Part shown: one piece after another, positions 1-9,909 of the stretch
Numbering within the stretch: position 1 is the first letter of the stretch
Layout: each line of letters starts with the position of its first letter
Source: Stenotrophomonas sp. UBA2302
Lineage (GTDB): Bacteria > Pseudomonadota > Gammaproteobacteria > Xanthomonadales > Xanthomonadaceae
Assembly (NCBI GenBank): GCA_002345545.1
Contig: DDVW01000007.1
Span: 65,680-129,679 of the forward strand
Direction of reading: 5' to 3'
DNA: 64,000 nucleotides
Made by a program: the position numbers and the translations under genes
Notes under the pieces: model-generated
The model's database searches: none
What the model was told of the DNA's origin: nothing
What the model saw: the letters and a program-made list of their open reading frames with translations, nothing else

Positions 1-588
1 CGCTATCAACGCTACGTACCGTCACAACATGGCGTGTTTGATCTGATTGCGGACGCGGATGGGCGGTTCCGTGCGGTACAGGTAATGGGGCCGGTTCTTG
101 TGGCGGCTTATGGCGCCGCCGAGCAGGCGGTTGAGGAAAGTGTCAAGGCAGAGTCGATTGCTTCGGAGGCCGATGCGCGGGACCGCCAGCTCCGCGCGGT
201 GGTGATGCGACGTGGACAGCAAACTTTCAGGACGCTGTTGCTTGAAGCTTACGGTGGGCGCTGCGCGGTGACCGGCTGCGATGTGCGTGATGTACTCGAG
301 GCGGCGCACATCGTGCCTTATCTGGGTGACCACACCCATCGCATGGATAACGGCCTCCTGCTGCGGGCCGATATCCATACATTGTTCGATCTGGGGCAGT
401 TGTGGATCGATGTGGAGATGAAGGTGCGTGTTGCTGACGGCTTGCGGGGCTCCTGCTACGGAGAGTTGGAGGGGAGCGCTCTGCGCCTGCCGGAGCGCAG
501 GATGGATGCCCCCCATCCTGACCACCTGATGCGGCATCGGCGGACTTCGGCTGCAGCACAGGACGAGGCTGAAGAAGTCATCAGCTGA
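1..588 (+). CDS. HNH endonuclease, 5'-truncated by window edge
   Basis: The frame is open from base 1, so the GTG at 34 is probably internal and the true start lies outside the window. The C-terminal half carries an HNH-type core: a CAVTGC zinc-knuckle-like pair, then AHIVPY (catalytic His) and a later GLLLRADIHTLFD segment, as in HNH_2-type nucleases. The family makes metal-dependent DNA cuts and is common in restriction and mobile-element contexts. The N-terminal part is not recognisable. A terminator hairpin follows at 651-669. The substrate is unknown, and a restriction or defence role is only inference. Confidence 0.75.
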   Translation, partial: RYQRYVPSQHGVFDLIADADGRFRAVQVMGPVLVAAYGAAEQAVEESVKAESIASEADARDRQLRAVVMRRGQQTFRTLLLEAYGGRCAVTGCDVRDVLEAAHIVPYLGDHTHRMDNGLLLRADIHTLFDLGQLWIDVEMKVRVADGLRGSCYGELEGSALRLPERRMDAPHPDHLMRHRRTSAAAQDEAEEVIS

Positions 589-647
589 ATCGCCGGGATA
601 CTGTGGCTCTGGTTGCCGTTGCGAAAAGTTGGCGATATGCCGAAGCA

Positions 648-675
648 AAAAGCCCCGCAATGCGGGGCTTTGTTG
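648..675. terminator. Bidirectional hairpin terminator
   Basis: Perfect stem AGCCCCGCA/TGCGGGGCT (651-669) flanked by an A-run on the left and TTTGTTG on the right. It lies between the converging HNH gene and lipoprotein gene and could serve both. Confidence 0.75.
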
Positions 676-728
676 TGGGGTGAGTGCGTTGTCGCAGCAG
701 CGGTAGAACGGCGTGCGGGCGCGTTGCC

Positions 729-1262
729 TCAGTCGTGGGTGAACGGCTGCATGCCTTCGTGATCGAAGGTCGCCTGGTAGGTGTTCACTGCGGCCACCAG
801 TTTTGGCATGCCTTCGGCTGAGGCGGGGTTTTCGCGCAGGTGTTCGCCGGCGGTGAGCATCTGCGTGATCAGCACATGCAGGGCGGCATCGGGTTCGGGG
901 GCCAGTTTGCAGTTGGCGAACATGTACTGGACGTTGCTGTCGATCGAGTCGGCGAGGGCCTCGGCATCGGCGGCCTGCAGCTGCGCGTCATGGAAGGCCG
1001 GCAGGTTCTTCAGCACATCAGCGTGGATGCGGTCCATGGCGGTGCGCAGGGGTTCGTCGGTTTCCCAGCGCTGGCCTTCGGCCAGTACCGGAGCGGGGCC
1101 GTGTGCGGCGTCGTGGTCGTGGCTGTGACTGGCCGGTGCGGCGGCGGTGGTTTCAGGGGCGGTGTCGGCGGCCGGGGCATGGTCATCGCCGGCGGCACAG
1201 GCGGTCACGGCAAGTGCCAATGCAAGGGCGGTGGCGGGGACATGGAGGAAGCGCATCTTCAT
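729..1262 (-). CDS. Putative small lipoprotein of unknown function
   Basis: A 177-residue protein beginning with a lipoprotein-type signal: a basic MKMRF start, a hydrophobic run, and an AVTAC lipobox near residue 22. After the cysteine comes an Ala/Pro/His-rich low-complexity linker containing HSHDHD, which could bind metal. A mostly helical domain follows. I do not recognise a catalytic motif. It would be membrane-anchored, facing the periplasm. It diverges from the M13 peptidase gene across about 250 bp, in which I see no other gene. Confidence 0.7.
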   Translation of the reverse strand: MKMRFLHVPATALALALAVTACAAGDDHAPAADTAPETTAAAPASHSHDHDAAHGPAPVLAEGQRWETDEPLRTAMDRIHADVLKNLPAFHDAQLQAADAEALADSIDSNVQYMFANCKLAPEPDAALHVLITQMLTAGEHLRENPASAEGMPKLVAAVNTYQATFDHEGMQPFTHD

Positions 1263-1514
1263 GGTCGTGGCATCGGTTCAGGTGTGGCCCAACCGTAGCA
1301 AGTGGGCGCTGTGGTGGGGGTGACATGTATCAAGGTGTGGCGGGGGATTGCCGTTCCTGCGGCAAGGCCAGGATCGGGACTGATGGCCCGAGGCCACCCG
1401 GCGTCGTTCCTGCATGGCCTACGGCACATGGGGGCGGGGGCAATCGCCGGTATGCTTGCCGGCACTCGAGGGCCGGGGGTAGTCGGCTCCGTCACCAATT
1501 CCAGGAGAGTTCTG

Positions 1515-3638
1515 TTGAAAAAGACGCTGTTGACCACCGCCACCTTGCTGGCCCTGGGGATTGCCGGTTCGGCGTCCGCCCACCAGAAACATGCCTGCGT
1601 GGACGATGTGTGCTCCATGCAGACCCTGTTCGCCGCCGACGAGGCCGGCAGCGCCAGCGCTGCTGGCAGCATTGCCGCGCCGCGCATGGGCGAGTGGGGC
1701 ATCGACACCGCCGGCATGGATACCAGCGCCAAGCCGGGCGATGACTACTTCGCCTACGTCAACGGCAACTGGGCCAAGAACACCCCGATCCCGTCGGACA
1801 AATCCAGCTTCGGCGCGTTCATGGCGCTGCGCGACCTGTCCGAGGCGCGCGTGCACCAGCTGCTGGAAGGCTACGCATTGGGCAACCCGGCCACCGATGG
1901 CGACGCTGCCAAGATCGCCGCGCTGTACCGTGGCTATCTGGATGAAGCCGCCACCGAGAAGGCCGGTGCGCAGCCGCTGCAGCCGTTGCTGGCGACCATC
2001 CGTGCGGCCAAGGACAAAACCGCCATCGCCGCGCTGATGGGCCAGCGCAATACCGGCTTCGGCGCCACGCTGTTCGGCGTGATGGTCTCCGATGACCAGC
2101 GCGACCCGGAGCATTACACCCTCTATATGAGCCAGTCCGGCCTGGGCCTGGGCGATCGCCAGATGTATCTGGACGAGAAGTTCGCCCCGCAGCGCGAGCG
2201 CTATGTGGCCTATGTCGAGCAGCTGTTGACGCTGGCCGGCTGGGACAAGCCGGCCGAGGCCGCCGCGAAGATCATGGCGATGGAAACCGAGGTGGCCAAG
2301 GGCCACTGGACCCGCGCCGAGAGCCGCAACCGCGACAAGACCTACAACCGCCTGACCCGCACCGAGCTGGCCGCGCAGGCACCGCAGGTGGACTGGAACG
2401 TGCTGTTCGACGCTGCCGGTGTTGGCCAGGCCGAGAGCGTGGTGCTGCGCCAGAACACCGCCATCCCGGCACTGGCCAAGGTATTCGGTGACACCGATCT
2501 GGACACGCTGAAGGCGTGGCTGGCGTTCCACACCACCGATGACGCCGCCAGCCTGCTGTCGAAGAACTTCGTCGATGCCGAGTACGAGTTCCGCGCCAAG
2601 TTCCTGTCCGGCCAGCCGGAGCCCAAGCCGCGCTGGAAGAACGCGGTCAGCTACAGCGAAGGCATCATGGGCGAGGCCATCGGCCGCGATTTCGTCAAGC
2701 TGTACTTCCCGGCCGACGCCAAGGCCAAGATGGACGCGCTGGTCTCCAACGTGAAGGTGGCGATGGGCGCGCGGCTGGATACCCTGGCCTGGATGAGCCC
2801 GGCCACCAAGGCCGAGGCCCACGCCAAGCTCAAGGGCTTCGGCCTGAAGATCGGCCACCCGGAACAGTGGCGTGACTACAGCGCGCTGGAAGTGCGCAAC
2901 GGCGACATCGTCGGCAATGCGCTGCGCGCGCGTGCCTTCGAGTGGGACTACCGCCGTGCCCGCCTGGGGCAGAAGGTCGACAAGAACGAGTGGGGCATGA
3001 CCCCGCAGACGGTCAATGCGTACTACAACTCGGTCAAGAACGAGATCGTGTTCCCGGCCGCAATCCTGCAGCCGCCGTTCTTCGATCCGTCCGCCGACCC
3101 GGCGGTGAACTACGGTGGCATCGGCGGCGTGATCGGCCACGAGATCATCCACGGCTTCGACGACCAGGGCCGCAAGTCCGATGGCGCCGGCGTGCTGCGT
3201 GACTGGTGGACCGCCGAGGACGCGGCCAAGTTCGAGGTGCAGGCCGCCAAGCTGGGCGCGCAGTACGAGGCGTTCGAGTTCCCGCAGCTGCCGGGCATGA
3301 AGATCAACGCCCGCGTGGCGATGGGCGAGAACATCGGCGATCTGGGTGGCCTGACCATCGCGCTGGAAGCCTACCGCCGCTCGCTGGACGGCAAGCCGGC
3401 CGCGGTGATCGACGGTTTCAGCGGCGAGCAGCGCTTCTTCATGGGCTGGGCGCAGGTCTGGCGCACGCTGTGGCGCGACGACGCCCTGCGCCAGCAGCTG
3501 GTCAACGGCACCCACTCGCCGGGCCACATCCGCGCGTTCGCCCCGCTGCGCAACATCGATGCATGGTACGAGGCGTTCAACGTGCAGCCGGGCGACACCC
3601 ACTACGTGGCCCCGGAAGACCGCGTGCGCATCTGGTAA
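1515..3638 (+). CDS. M13 family zinc metallopeptidase (PepO/neprilysin-like), exported
   Basis: A 707-residue peptidase. The start is TTG at 1515, chosen because AGGAGA lies 6 nt upstream and because it opens directly on a signal peptide (LKKTLLTTATLL...ASA). A longer frame extends upstream to 1302 but has no ribosome site. The N-terminal M13 domain is followed by the zinc site: HEIIH plus a downstream ENIGDLGG, which supplies the third ligand. The last residues are RVRIW rather than the usual CxxW. M13 enzymes are periplasmic endopeptidases acting on small peptides. It appears monocistronic with its own terminator. Confidence 0.93.
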   Translation: MKKTLLTTATLLALGIAGSASAHQKHACVDDVCSMQTLFAADEAGSASAAGSIAAPRMGEWGIDTAGMDTSAKPGDDYFAYVNGNWAKNTPIPSDKSSFGAFMALRDLSEARVHQLLEGYALGNPATDGDAAKIAALYRGYLDEAATEKAGAQPLQPLLATIRAAKDKTAIAALMGQRNTGFGATLFGVMVSDDQRDPEHYTLYMSQSGLGLGDRQMYLDEKFAPQRERYVAYVEQLLTLAGWDKPAEAAAKIMAMETEVAKGHWTRAESRNRDKTYNRLTRTELAAQAPQVDWNVLFDAAGVGQAESVVLRQNTAIPALAKVFGDTDLDTLKAWLAFHTTDDAASLLSKNFVDAEYEFRAKFLSGQPEPKPRWKNAVSYSEGIMGEAIGRDFVKLYFPADAKAKMDALVSNVKVAMGARLDTLAWMSPATKAEAHAKLKGFGLKIGHPEQWRDYSALEVRNGDIVGNALRARAFEWDYRRARLGQKVDKNEWGMTPQTVNAYYNSVKNEIVFPAAILQPPFFDPSADPAVNYGGIGGVIGHEIIHGFDDQGRKSDGAGVLRDWWTAEDAAKFEVQAAKLGAQYEAFEFPQLPGMKINARVAMGENIGDLGGLTIALEAYRRSLDGKPAAVIDGFSGEQRFFMGWAQVWRTLWRDDALRQQLVNGTHSPGHIRAFAPLRNIDAWYEAFNVQPGDTHYVAPEDRVRIW

Positions 3639-3660
3639 TCGGTATGTTTGAGCGTTGAAA

Positions 3661-3690
3661 CAGAAAGGGCCCCTCGGGGCCCTTTCTGTT
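3661..3690. terminator. Hairpin terminator between M13 peptidase and APC permease
   Basis: A long GC-rich stem, CAGAAAGGGCC paired with GGCCCTTTCTG, followed by TT. It is shared by two converging genes. Confidence 0.8.
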
Positions 3691-3743
3691 CATGTACGCC
3701 GCCATTGCCAGCCAGCCTGCGGCGGCGGTATGGGACGCCGGGC

Positions 3744-5015
3744 TCAGCGCTTGCGGCGCAGCCAGAAGTAGATCGGCAGGCCGGCAATGATCAGTGCCGC
3801 GCCCCACAGTAGTGCCTCGCTGCCGACGCCGACGATGGCGTAGCCGCTGAAGGCCAGCGCGCCAGCGGCGGCAATGCGCGAGCCGGTGCCGGTACCGCGC
3901 CACAGCCAGGCGGCCGAGCCGGCCAGGTAGGGCAGCAGGGTGGCAGCGGTGGACAGCAATACCGAGAACTTGAACAGGTCCACCAGCGAGCGGTTGTAGT
4001 TGCTGATCACCAGCACTGTGGCCAGCAGGCAGCTGATGATGACGCCGAAGGCCGGGGCACCACGGCGGTTTTCGCGGGTGAAGGCCCGCGGCAGCACGCC
4101 GTCGCGGGCGGCGGCCATGGGCAGCTGCGCCGAGAGCAGGGTCCAGCCGTTGAGCGCACCGACGCAGGAAATGGCCATCACCGCCGCCAGCAGCAGGCCG
4201 GCGGTTGGCCCCCACAATGCGGCGGCGGCATCGGCCATCGGCGCGCCGGAGTTGGCCAGCACCTCGGCCGGCAGCAGGCCGATCACCGTGGTGCAGGCCA
4301 GCACGGTGGCGATGCCGGCGATGGCGGTGCCGGCGACGGTGGCACGGGCCACGGTGCGCGGGGCGTCATCGACCGACTCGGCCGGTACGGTGGCCGCTTC
4401 CAGGCCGATCATCGCCCACAGGGTCAGCGCGACGGTGGCCCCGGCCACGGCACCCAACGACTCCCCGCTGGGATTGAACGGCACGTAATGCCTGGTATCG
4501 ACAAACCACAGCGCCACCAGTCCGAACAGCAACAGCGGCACCACTTTCAACACGGTGGTCAGCAGCTGCAGGCGGCCGGCCTCGCGCACGCCCAGCAGGT
4601 TCACCCCGGCGCACAACCACAGCGCGACCAGGGCGCAGGTCGCCGCCCGCACCGGGGTGGCGGTCAGCGCGGGGAAGATGGCACCGATGCTGCCGGCAAA
4701 GGCCACCGCAATCGCGGCGATGGCGCACCACATCGAGATCCAGTAGCTCCACGCCACCGTGAAGCCGGGCAGCTCGCCGAAGGCGTTGCGGGCGAACACA
4801 TACGGGCCGCCGGTCTGCGGCCAGCGTTTGGCCAGCTGGGCGAAGGTGACCGCCAGCAGCAGCGCGCCGCACAGGGTGATGCCCCAGCCGATCAGGCTGG
4901 CGGCGCCATACGGGGCCAGGGTGGCCGGCAACAGGAAGGTGCCGGAGCCGATCATGCTGCCGACCACGAGGGCGGTGGTGGACCAGAAGCCCAGCGGGCG
5001 GCGGGAAGTAGTCAT
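3744..5015 (-). CDS. APC-superfamily amino acid/polyamine permease
   Basis: About 423 residues with some 12 hydrophobic segments. The first helix carries GSMIGSGTF, the unwound substrate-binding motif of APC transporters such as AdiC and YjeH. The start is placed at the ATG at 5015 (MTTSRRPLGFW), because the 13 residues encoded further upstream (Cys-rich) do not look like a transporter N-terminus. The protein ends in a basic WLRRKR tail. It exchanges or imports amino acids across the inner membrane; the substrate cannot be read from sequence. It diverges from the DUF885 lipoprotein gene. Confidence 0.9.
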   Translation of the reverse strand: MTTSRRPLGFWSTTALVVGSMIGSGTFLLPATLAPYGAASLIGWGITLCGALLLAVTFAQLAKRWPQTGGPYVFARNAFGELPGFTVAWSYWISMWCAIAAIAVAFAGSIGAIFPALTATPVRAATCALVALWLCAGVNLLGVREAGRLQLLTTVLKVVPLLLFGLVALWFVDTRHYVPFNPSGESLGAVAGATVALTLWAMIGLEAATVPAESVDDAPRTVARATVAGTAIAGIATVLACTTVIGLLPAEVLANSGAPMADAAAALWGPTAGLLLAAVMAISCVGALNGWTLLSAQLPMAAARDGVLPRAFTRENRRGAPAFGVIISCLLATVLVISNYNRSLVDLFKFSVLLSTAATLLPYLAGSAAWLWRGTGTGSRIAAAGALAFSGYAIVGVGSEALLWGAALIIAGLPIYFWLRRKR

Positions 5016-5238
5016 AGAGATACGGCAACAACAGCATGGGCCGGACCGGGGCACCCGCAGGGCGGCACGGCAGGCGGAAGGAGAGGAGCTGGCGACCGCA
5101 GGCCGGAACGCGCAGGGGGCGGATTATGACGGTTCGGCGCCCGCGCGGCGATCTTCCGGCCATCTGTGACCTTTGGCCCTTCCATGCGCTGCGGTGCGGA
5201 TGGACGCTGGCGGCCTTGTCCACCGTCCGGATATCCCG

Positions 5239-7056
5239 ATGAACCTGCGTCCCCTGGCCTGTGCCGTTTCGCTGTCGCTGGCCACCGTGCTCAGCGCCTG
5301 TTCGCCGTCCACACCGCCAGCCGCCAACGAGGCCGCCGGCCAGGCCGAGCAGGCCGACAAGGCCGAACAGTTGAACCAGCTCTATGCCGACTATTGGGAA
5401 GGCGTGCTCAAGCTGAATCCGCTGCAGGCCACCTTCCAGGGTGACAACCGCTACAACGACCAGCTGCCGGATTTCGCCTCGGCGCAGTTCCGCCAGCAGA
5501 GCCACGACTTCACCACCGAGTGGCTGGGCAAGGTGGAAAAGCTCGGCGAGGCGGGCCTGAGCGGGCAGGACCTGCTCAGCTACCGCATCTTCGTGAAGGA
5601 GCAGCAGCAGGCGCTGGAAGCGGAGAAGTTCCCGAGCTGGATGATGCCGGTCAACCAGATGGGCTCGACCGTGAGCTATGCGGTGATGCTGGGCTCGGGC
5701 CAGGTGGCGCAGCCGTTCAAGACGGTGAAGGACTACGACAACTGGCTGGCGCGTGCGGCGCGCATCCCGGTGGTGCTGGATACCGAGATCGCCAACATGC
5801 GCGAGGGCATCAAGGCCGGCGTGGTGCAGCCGCGCGTGCTGATCGAAAAGGTGGTGCCGCAGTTCGACGAACTGATCACCGCCAAGGCCGAGGACAGCCA
5901 GTTCTGGGGACCGATCAAGGCCATGCCGGCCGATTTCCCGCAGGCCGACAAGGACCGCCTGACCGCCGCCTACCGCACGCTGATCAGCGATCAGCTGATG
6001 CCGGCGATCAGGAAGCAGCGTGACTTCATCGCCAACGAGTACCTGCCTGCCACCCGCGACACGGTGAGCCTGGCCGCGCTGCCGGACGGCCAGGCGTGGT
6101 ATGCGTTCAACGCCAAGCAGAGCACCACCACCACGCAGACCCCGGAGCAGATCCATGAAATCGGCCTGGCCGAAGTGGCGCGCATCCACGGCGAGATCAA
6201 CCAGGTGATGCAGCAGGTGGGCTTCAAGGGCTCGCTGCAGGATTTCTTCAAATTCATGCAGACCGACAAGCAGTTCGAGTTCAAGTCCGAAGAGGCGCTG
6301 CTGGAGCACTACCGCGGGCTGGAAGCCAAGGTCGAGGCCAACGTCGGCAAGCTGTTCTCGCTGACCCCGAAGGCCGGCTTCGAGATCCGTCCGGTGGAGG
6401 CGTTCCGCGCCAAGTCGGCGGCCGGTGGCTCCTACATGTCGCCGAGTGAGGACGGCAGCCGCCCGGGCATCTTCTACGTCAACACGTACGATCTGCCCAC
6501 GCGCAAGACCTGGGACGCGGAGGACCTGTTCCTGCACGAGGCCATCCCCGGCCACCACTTCCAGCTGGCGCTGCAGCAGGAGCTGACCGGCGTGCCGGCG
6601 TTCCGCCGCTTTGGTGGCGAGACCGCCTTCATCGAAGGCTGGGGCCTGTACGCAGAGAGCCTGGGCAAGGACTTGGGCGTGTACACCGACCCGTACAGCT
6701 ACTTCGGCCGCCTGCAGGGCGAGCTGTGGCGCGCGGTGCGGCTGGTGGTCGATACCGGCCTGCATTCGAAGAACTGGAGCCGCCAGCAGGTGCTGGACTA
6801 CATGTTCGCCAACTCCTCGGTGAGCGAGCCCGACGCCATTGCCGAAGCCGAGCGTTACATCGCCTGGCCGGGCCAGGCGCTGGCCTACAAGACCGGCGAG
6901 CTGAAGATCCAGGAACTGCGCAAGCGTGCCGAGCAGAAGCTGGGCGACAAGTTTGACATCCGCCAGTTCCACGCCGAAGTGCTCAAGGACGGCTCGGTGC
7001 CGCTGGAAGTGCTGGAACAGAAGGTCGACGCCTGGATCGCTGACGCCGGCAAATAA
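5239..7056 (+). CDS. DUF885 family lipoprotein, putative zinc metallopeptidase
   Basis: A 605-residue protein. The start at 5239 (MNLRPLAC...) leads straight into a lipoprotein signal ending LSAC, so it is probably lipid-anchored. The DUF885 core shows HEAIPGHHFQ and, about 30 residues later, EGWGLYAESLG. These give an HExxxHH-type site with a downstream glutamate, as in M32-like metallopeptidases. The family is presumed to be peptidases, but substrates are mostly unknown. A 16-bp perfect hairpin at 7208-7252 ends the transcript. Confidence 0.9.
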   Translation: MNLRPLACAVSLSLATVLSACSPSTPPAANEAAGQAEQADKAEQLNQLYADYWEGVLKLNPLQATFQGDNRYNDQLPDFASAQFRQQSHDFTTEWLGKVEKLGEAGLSGQDLLSYRIFVKEQQQALEAEKFPSWMMPVNQMGSTVSYAVMLGSGQVAQPFKTVKDYDNWLARAARIPVVLDTEIANMREGIKAGVVQPRVLIEKVVPQFDELITAKAEDSQFWGPIKAMPADFPQADKDRLTAAYRTLISDQLMPAIRKQRDFIANEYLPATRDTVSLAALPDGQAWYAFNAKQSTTTTQTPEQIHEIGLAEVARIHGEINQVMQQVGFKGSLQDFFKFMQTDKQFEFKSEEALLEHYRGLEAKVEANVGKLFSLTPKAGFEIRPVEAFRAKSAAGGSYMSPSEDGSRPGIFYVNTYDLPTRKTWDAEDLFLHEAIPGHHFQLALQQELTGVPAFRRFGGETAFIEGWGLYAESLGKDLGVYTDPYSYFGRLQGELWRAVRLVVDTGLHSKNWSRQQVLDYMFANSSVSEPDAIAEAERYIAWPGQALAYKTGELKIQELRKRAEQKLGDKFDIRQFHAEVLKDGSVPLEVLEQKVDAWIADAGK

Positions 7057-7207
7057 ACGGCCGGCGCAACCTTGCAGCAGGAGTGGCCGACACCGCTCCT
7101 GCCGCTGCAGGAGCGACGTGAGTGGCGACAGCCCCCCGAGCCCCCGGCCCGGGCGACGTAGTGTTCCAGCCATCACCGTGCGACCTGCCGCCCGGCTGTG
7201 CCAAAGT

Positions 7208-7256
7208 GCAGGCCCGCGACCGGCCCCGTCAGTGCGCCGGTCGCGGGCCTGCTTTG
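7208..7256 (+). terminator. Strong stem-loop downstream of DUF885 gene
   Basis: A perfect 16-bp stem (7208-7223 with 7237-7252), 13-nt loop, then TTTG. It lies between the DUF885 gene and the phosphoesterase gene, 26 nt before the latter's ATG, so it may attenuate rather than end transcription. Confidence 0.65.
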
Positions 7257-7277
7257 CTCACCCACCGCGTACCGTTG

Positions 7278-8456
7278 ATGACTTTTATCGTTTCGCTGCT
7301 GCTGCCGTTGCTCGCCTTCCTGTTCTGGCGGCCGGTCAATCCCCTGACCCGATCACAACGCCGCTGGCGTACCGGCATCAGCCTGCTGCTGGCCCTGAGC
7401 GGACTGGCATTTGCCACGCTGTGGCGGCTGGATGTGTTCGATTACGCGGTGGAAGCGTGGATCCAGCTGGCGTTCGGCTGGGTGCTGGTGATGTTTATTC
7501 TGGCGCTGGCATTCGTGCTGTTGCGCGAGGCCGGATGGCTGCTGTCACGGCTGCTGCCGCGCAGCTCGCGGCTGGCCACGGTATGGCACGGCGTCGGCCT
7601 CAATCACGGCGCGGCGGCTTTGATCGTGCTGCTGGCGACGCTGGGCATCTGGAACGGCCTGAAGCCGCCGCCGGTGCAGGAGCGCGAACTGGTGGTGCCG
7701 AATCTGCCGGCGGAGATGGACGGGCTGCGGGTGGCGGTACTGGCCGACCTGCATATCAGCCCGGTCAAACGCGGCTGGCGCACCGAGCGGATCGTGGCGG
7801 CGACGCTGGCGGTGAAACCCGACCTGATCGTGCTGCCCGGTGACATGGTCGATGGCGAGGTCGAGGACACCGCGGCCTTCGTCACCGCGCTGGCGAAACT
7901 ACAGGCGCCGCACGGCGTGTGGCTGGCGCCGGGCAACCACGAGTACTACCACGGCTATACGCGCTGGATGGCGCATTTCCGGCAGATGGGGCTGGGCGTG
8001 CTGGAGAACCAGACTGCCACGCTGACCATCAACTGCCGGACGATGGCGCTGTCGGGCGTGGGCGATCTGGCCGCGCTGCGGGCGGCACCGTATATGCGCG
8101 GCGGACTGGCGCCGGACCTGCCGGCGGTGGTCGCGGCGGCCAAGGGCAGCGACGTGCATGTGCTGCTCGCCCACCAGCCCAAGCAGGCGCGCGCGGCTGT
8201 GGCGACCGGCGCGGTGGACCTGCAGATCTCCGGCCATACCCACGGCGGCCACATCCTCGGCTTCGACCGCTGGGTGGTGGCGCCGGCCAACCACGGCTAT
8301 GTGCGTGGCGAGTACCGGCTGCAGGACATGACGCTGTTCGTCAGCAGTGGGGCGGGGCAGTGGGATGGCTTCACCGCGCGACTGGGCGTGCCGTCGCGGA
8401 TCGAGGTGCTGGTGCTGCGGTCCGCTCCGGCAGTGAAGGCCGACGGCAGCCGCTGA
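7278..8456 (+). CDS. Membrane-anchored metallophosphoesterase (YkuE-like)
   Basis: A 392-residue protein. Residues 1 to about 110 hold three or four hydrophobic helices. The C-terminal calcineurin-like domain has all the metal motifs in order: LADLHIS, LPGDMVDG, APGNHEYY, a later AHQPK, and ISGHTHGGH. Such enzymes hydrolyse phosphoesters with two metal ions; YkuE relatives act near the membrane surface. The start at ATG 7278 gives a hydrophobic N-terminus. An upstream GTG-opened extension is rejected because it runs through a terminator hairpin. The substrate is unknown. Confidence 0.88.
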   Translation: MTFIVSLLLPLLAFLFWRPVNPLTRSQRRWRTGISLLLALSGLAFATLWRLDVFDYAVEAWIQLAFGWVLVMFILALAFVLLREAGWLLSRLLPRSSRLATVWHGVGLNHGAAALIVLLATLGIWNGLKPPPVQERELVVPNLPAEMDGLRVAVLADLHISPVKRGWRTERIVAATLAVKPDLIVLPGDMVDGEVEDTAAFVTALAKLQAPHGVWLAPGNHEYYHGYTRWMAHFRQMGLGVLENQTATLTINCRTMALSGVGDLAALRAAPYMRGGLAPDLPAVVAAAKGSDVHVLLAHQPKQARAAVATGAVDLQISGHTHGGHILGFDRWVVAPANHGYVRGEYRLQDMTLFVSSGAGQWDGFTARLGVPSRIEVLVLRSAPAVKADGSR

Positions 8457-8477
8457 GGCGGCAAAACACGCCGCTAC

Positions 8478-8987
8478 TCAGGTATCCGGGCCGGTATCGA
8501 CCTTGCCGGCACTGGTCAGGCTGTCGGGCATCAGCCGCGGCAACATGCCGACCACCGCCAGTGCCGCCAGCGTGGTGGCCACGGCCACCATCTGCATACC
8601 CATGCCGGCAGCCATGCCGATCGCGGCGGTCATCCAGATGCCGGCGGCAGTGGTCAGGCCCTGCACGCGTTCCTCCTTGTCCAGCTTGAGGATGGCGCCG
8701 GCACCGAGAAAACCGATGCCCGAAACGATGCCCTGCATCACCCGGGTGACATCGTCCAGACTGGCGCCGGCCTGCAGCGGCGCCAGCACGAACAGCGCCG
8801 AGCCCAGGCTGACCAGGATGTGGGTCTTCAGTCCGGCGGCGCGGCCCTTGCTTTCACGCTCCAGCCCCAGCGCACCGCCGAGCACGATGGCGGTGAGCAG
8901 GCGCGAGACGATGACCGTCAACGCGCCCACATCCGGAATGGCGAATTCAGCGGCCAGTGCCGGCCCGATCTGCGAAACGATGCCCAT
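8478..8987 (-). CDS. MgtC/SapB family membrane protein
   Basis: About 169 residues from the ATG at 8987; a TTG at 9005 would add six residues and cannot be excluded. Hydrophobic helices dominate. The family-typical GGALGLERE and TAAGIWMTAAIGMAAGMG stretches are present. MgtC proteins inhibit F-ATPase or affect Mg2+ limitation survival in some pathogens; many homologues are uncharacterised. It sits convergent to the phosphoesterase gene with 21 bp between stops. Confidence 0.88.
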   Translation of the reverse strand: MGIVSQIGPALAAEFAIPDVGALTVIVSRLLTAIVLGGALGLERESKGRAAGLKTHILVSLGSALFVLAPLQAGASLDDVTRVMQGIVSGIGFLGAGAILKLDKEERVQGLTTAAGIWMTAAIGMAAGMGMQMVAVATTLAALAVVGMLPRLMPDSLTSAGKVDTGPDT

Positions 8988-9109
8988 GCCGTGTTCCCAG
9001 CCCAAGGTATGCGGAGCGATGGTGGCATGACGCGTGCGAAGGGGATTTCATGCCCGCGCAGGGTCGCGACCGGGATCACACGGAGAGCCGGCCCAGCCCC
9101 AGCGCAGGC

Positions 9110-9808
9110 TTAGAGCACGATCTGCTCGAAGTTCTCCACCCGGGGGTGGCCATGGGTGGATTCGCCGGTGCGCGGCATCGGATAGTCGGCCAGACGATCC
9201 AGCAGCACGGTCTGCAGGCCAGCCTCGCGGGCGGCGTCTAGTTCCTCGACGATGTCCGACAGGAACAGGATCTCACCCGGTGCGATGCCGATGGCCTCGG
9301 CGATGCGGGCATAGCTGGCGGTTTCGCGCTTGCCGCCGACCTCGGTGTCGAAGTTGCCGGAGAACAGGCCGTTGAGGTCGCCCGCCTGGCTGAAGCCGAA
9401 GAACAGCTTCTGCGCCGGCACCGAGCCGGAGGAGTACACGTACAGCGGCAGCCCCTGCGCATGCCAGCCGCGCAGCACCGCGGCCACTTCCGGATACAGG
9501 TGCGCGCTGTAGTCGCCGTTGCGGTAACCGGTCTCCCAGATCATGCCCTGCAGCGCCTTGAGCGCGGTGTGCTTGCGGTCCTGGTCGATCCAGCCCTGCA
9601 ACGTCTCCACGATCACTTCGTCCTGGCAGGCACTGGCGGCGATCTCGGTGGCCACCGCGTCCAGCCACTGCCGCACCTGCGGCTCATGGCCGTGGTCGCG
9701 CACGAAACCGGGCAGGGCGGCGCGGGCATAGGGAAACAGCACTTCCTTGACGAAGGAGATGCTCGAGGTGGTGCCCTCGATGTCGGTGAGGATGGCGTTG
9801 ATGGTCAT
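9110..9808 (-). CDS. mtnC: Enolase-phosphatase E1 (methionine salvage)
   Basis: A 232-residue HAD-type phosphatase. It starts [16 protein letters not shown], where the DIEGT segment carries the nucleophile aspartate. [11 protein letters not shown] is HAD motif II/III, and [10 protein letters not shown] is the metal-binding acidic motif. MtnC enolises and dephosphorylates 2,3-diketo-5-methylthiopentyl-1-phosphate to the acireductone. It is the last gene of an mtnB-mtnD-mtnC unit, 101 bp after mtnD. Confidence 0.95.
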   Translation of the reverse strand: MTINAILTDIEGTTSSISFVKEVLFPYARAALPGFVRDHGHEPQVRQWLDAVATEIAASACQDEVIVETLQGWIDQDRKHTALKALQGMIWETGYRNGDYSAHLYPEVAAVLRGWHAQGLPLYVYSSGSVPAQKLFFGFSQAGDLNGLFSGNFDTEVGGKRETASYARIAEAIGIAPGEILFLSDIVEELDAAREAGLQTVLLDRLADYPMPRTGESTHGHPRVENFEQIVL

Positions 9809-9909
9809 TGCTGCGTGTTCCTGCGCCGGGCGTGCCGGTGGGTGAGGCGGGTTCGATGCGGGCAGTTGAAGCCCGATCCTTCTCCCGCTGGCGGGAGAAG
9901 GTGCAAGTG

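Noticed and set aside
1302..1514. Longer start for the M13 peptidase
   Set aside because: No ribosome site, and it would bury the signal peptide; TTG 1515 has AGGAGA at good distance.
4366..7176. 936-codon open frame on the minus strand opposite the DUF885 gene
   Set aside because: High-GC shadow frame; the plus-strand gene has a signal peptide, catalytic motifs and terminator. The same applies to long antisense frames at 1419-3602, 22357-25512, 34310-36631 and 41750-43537.
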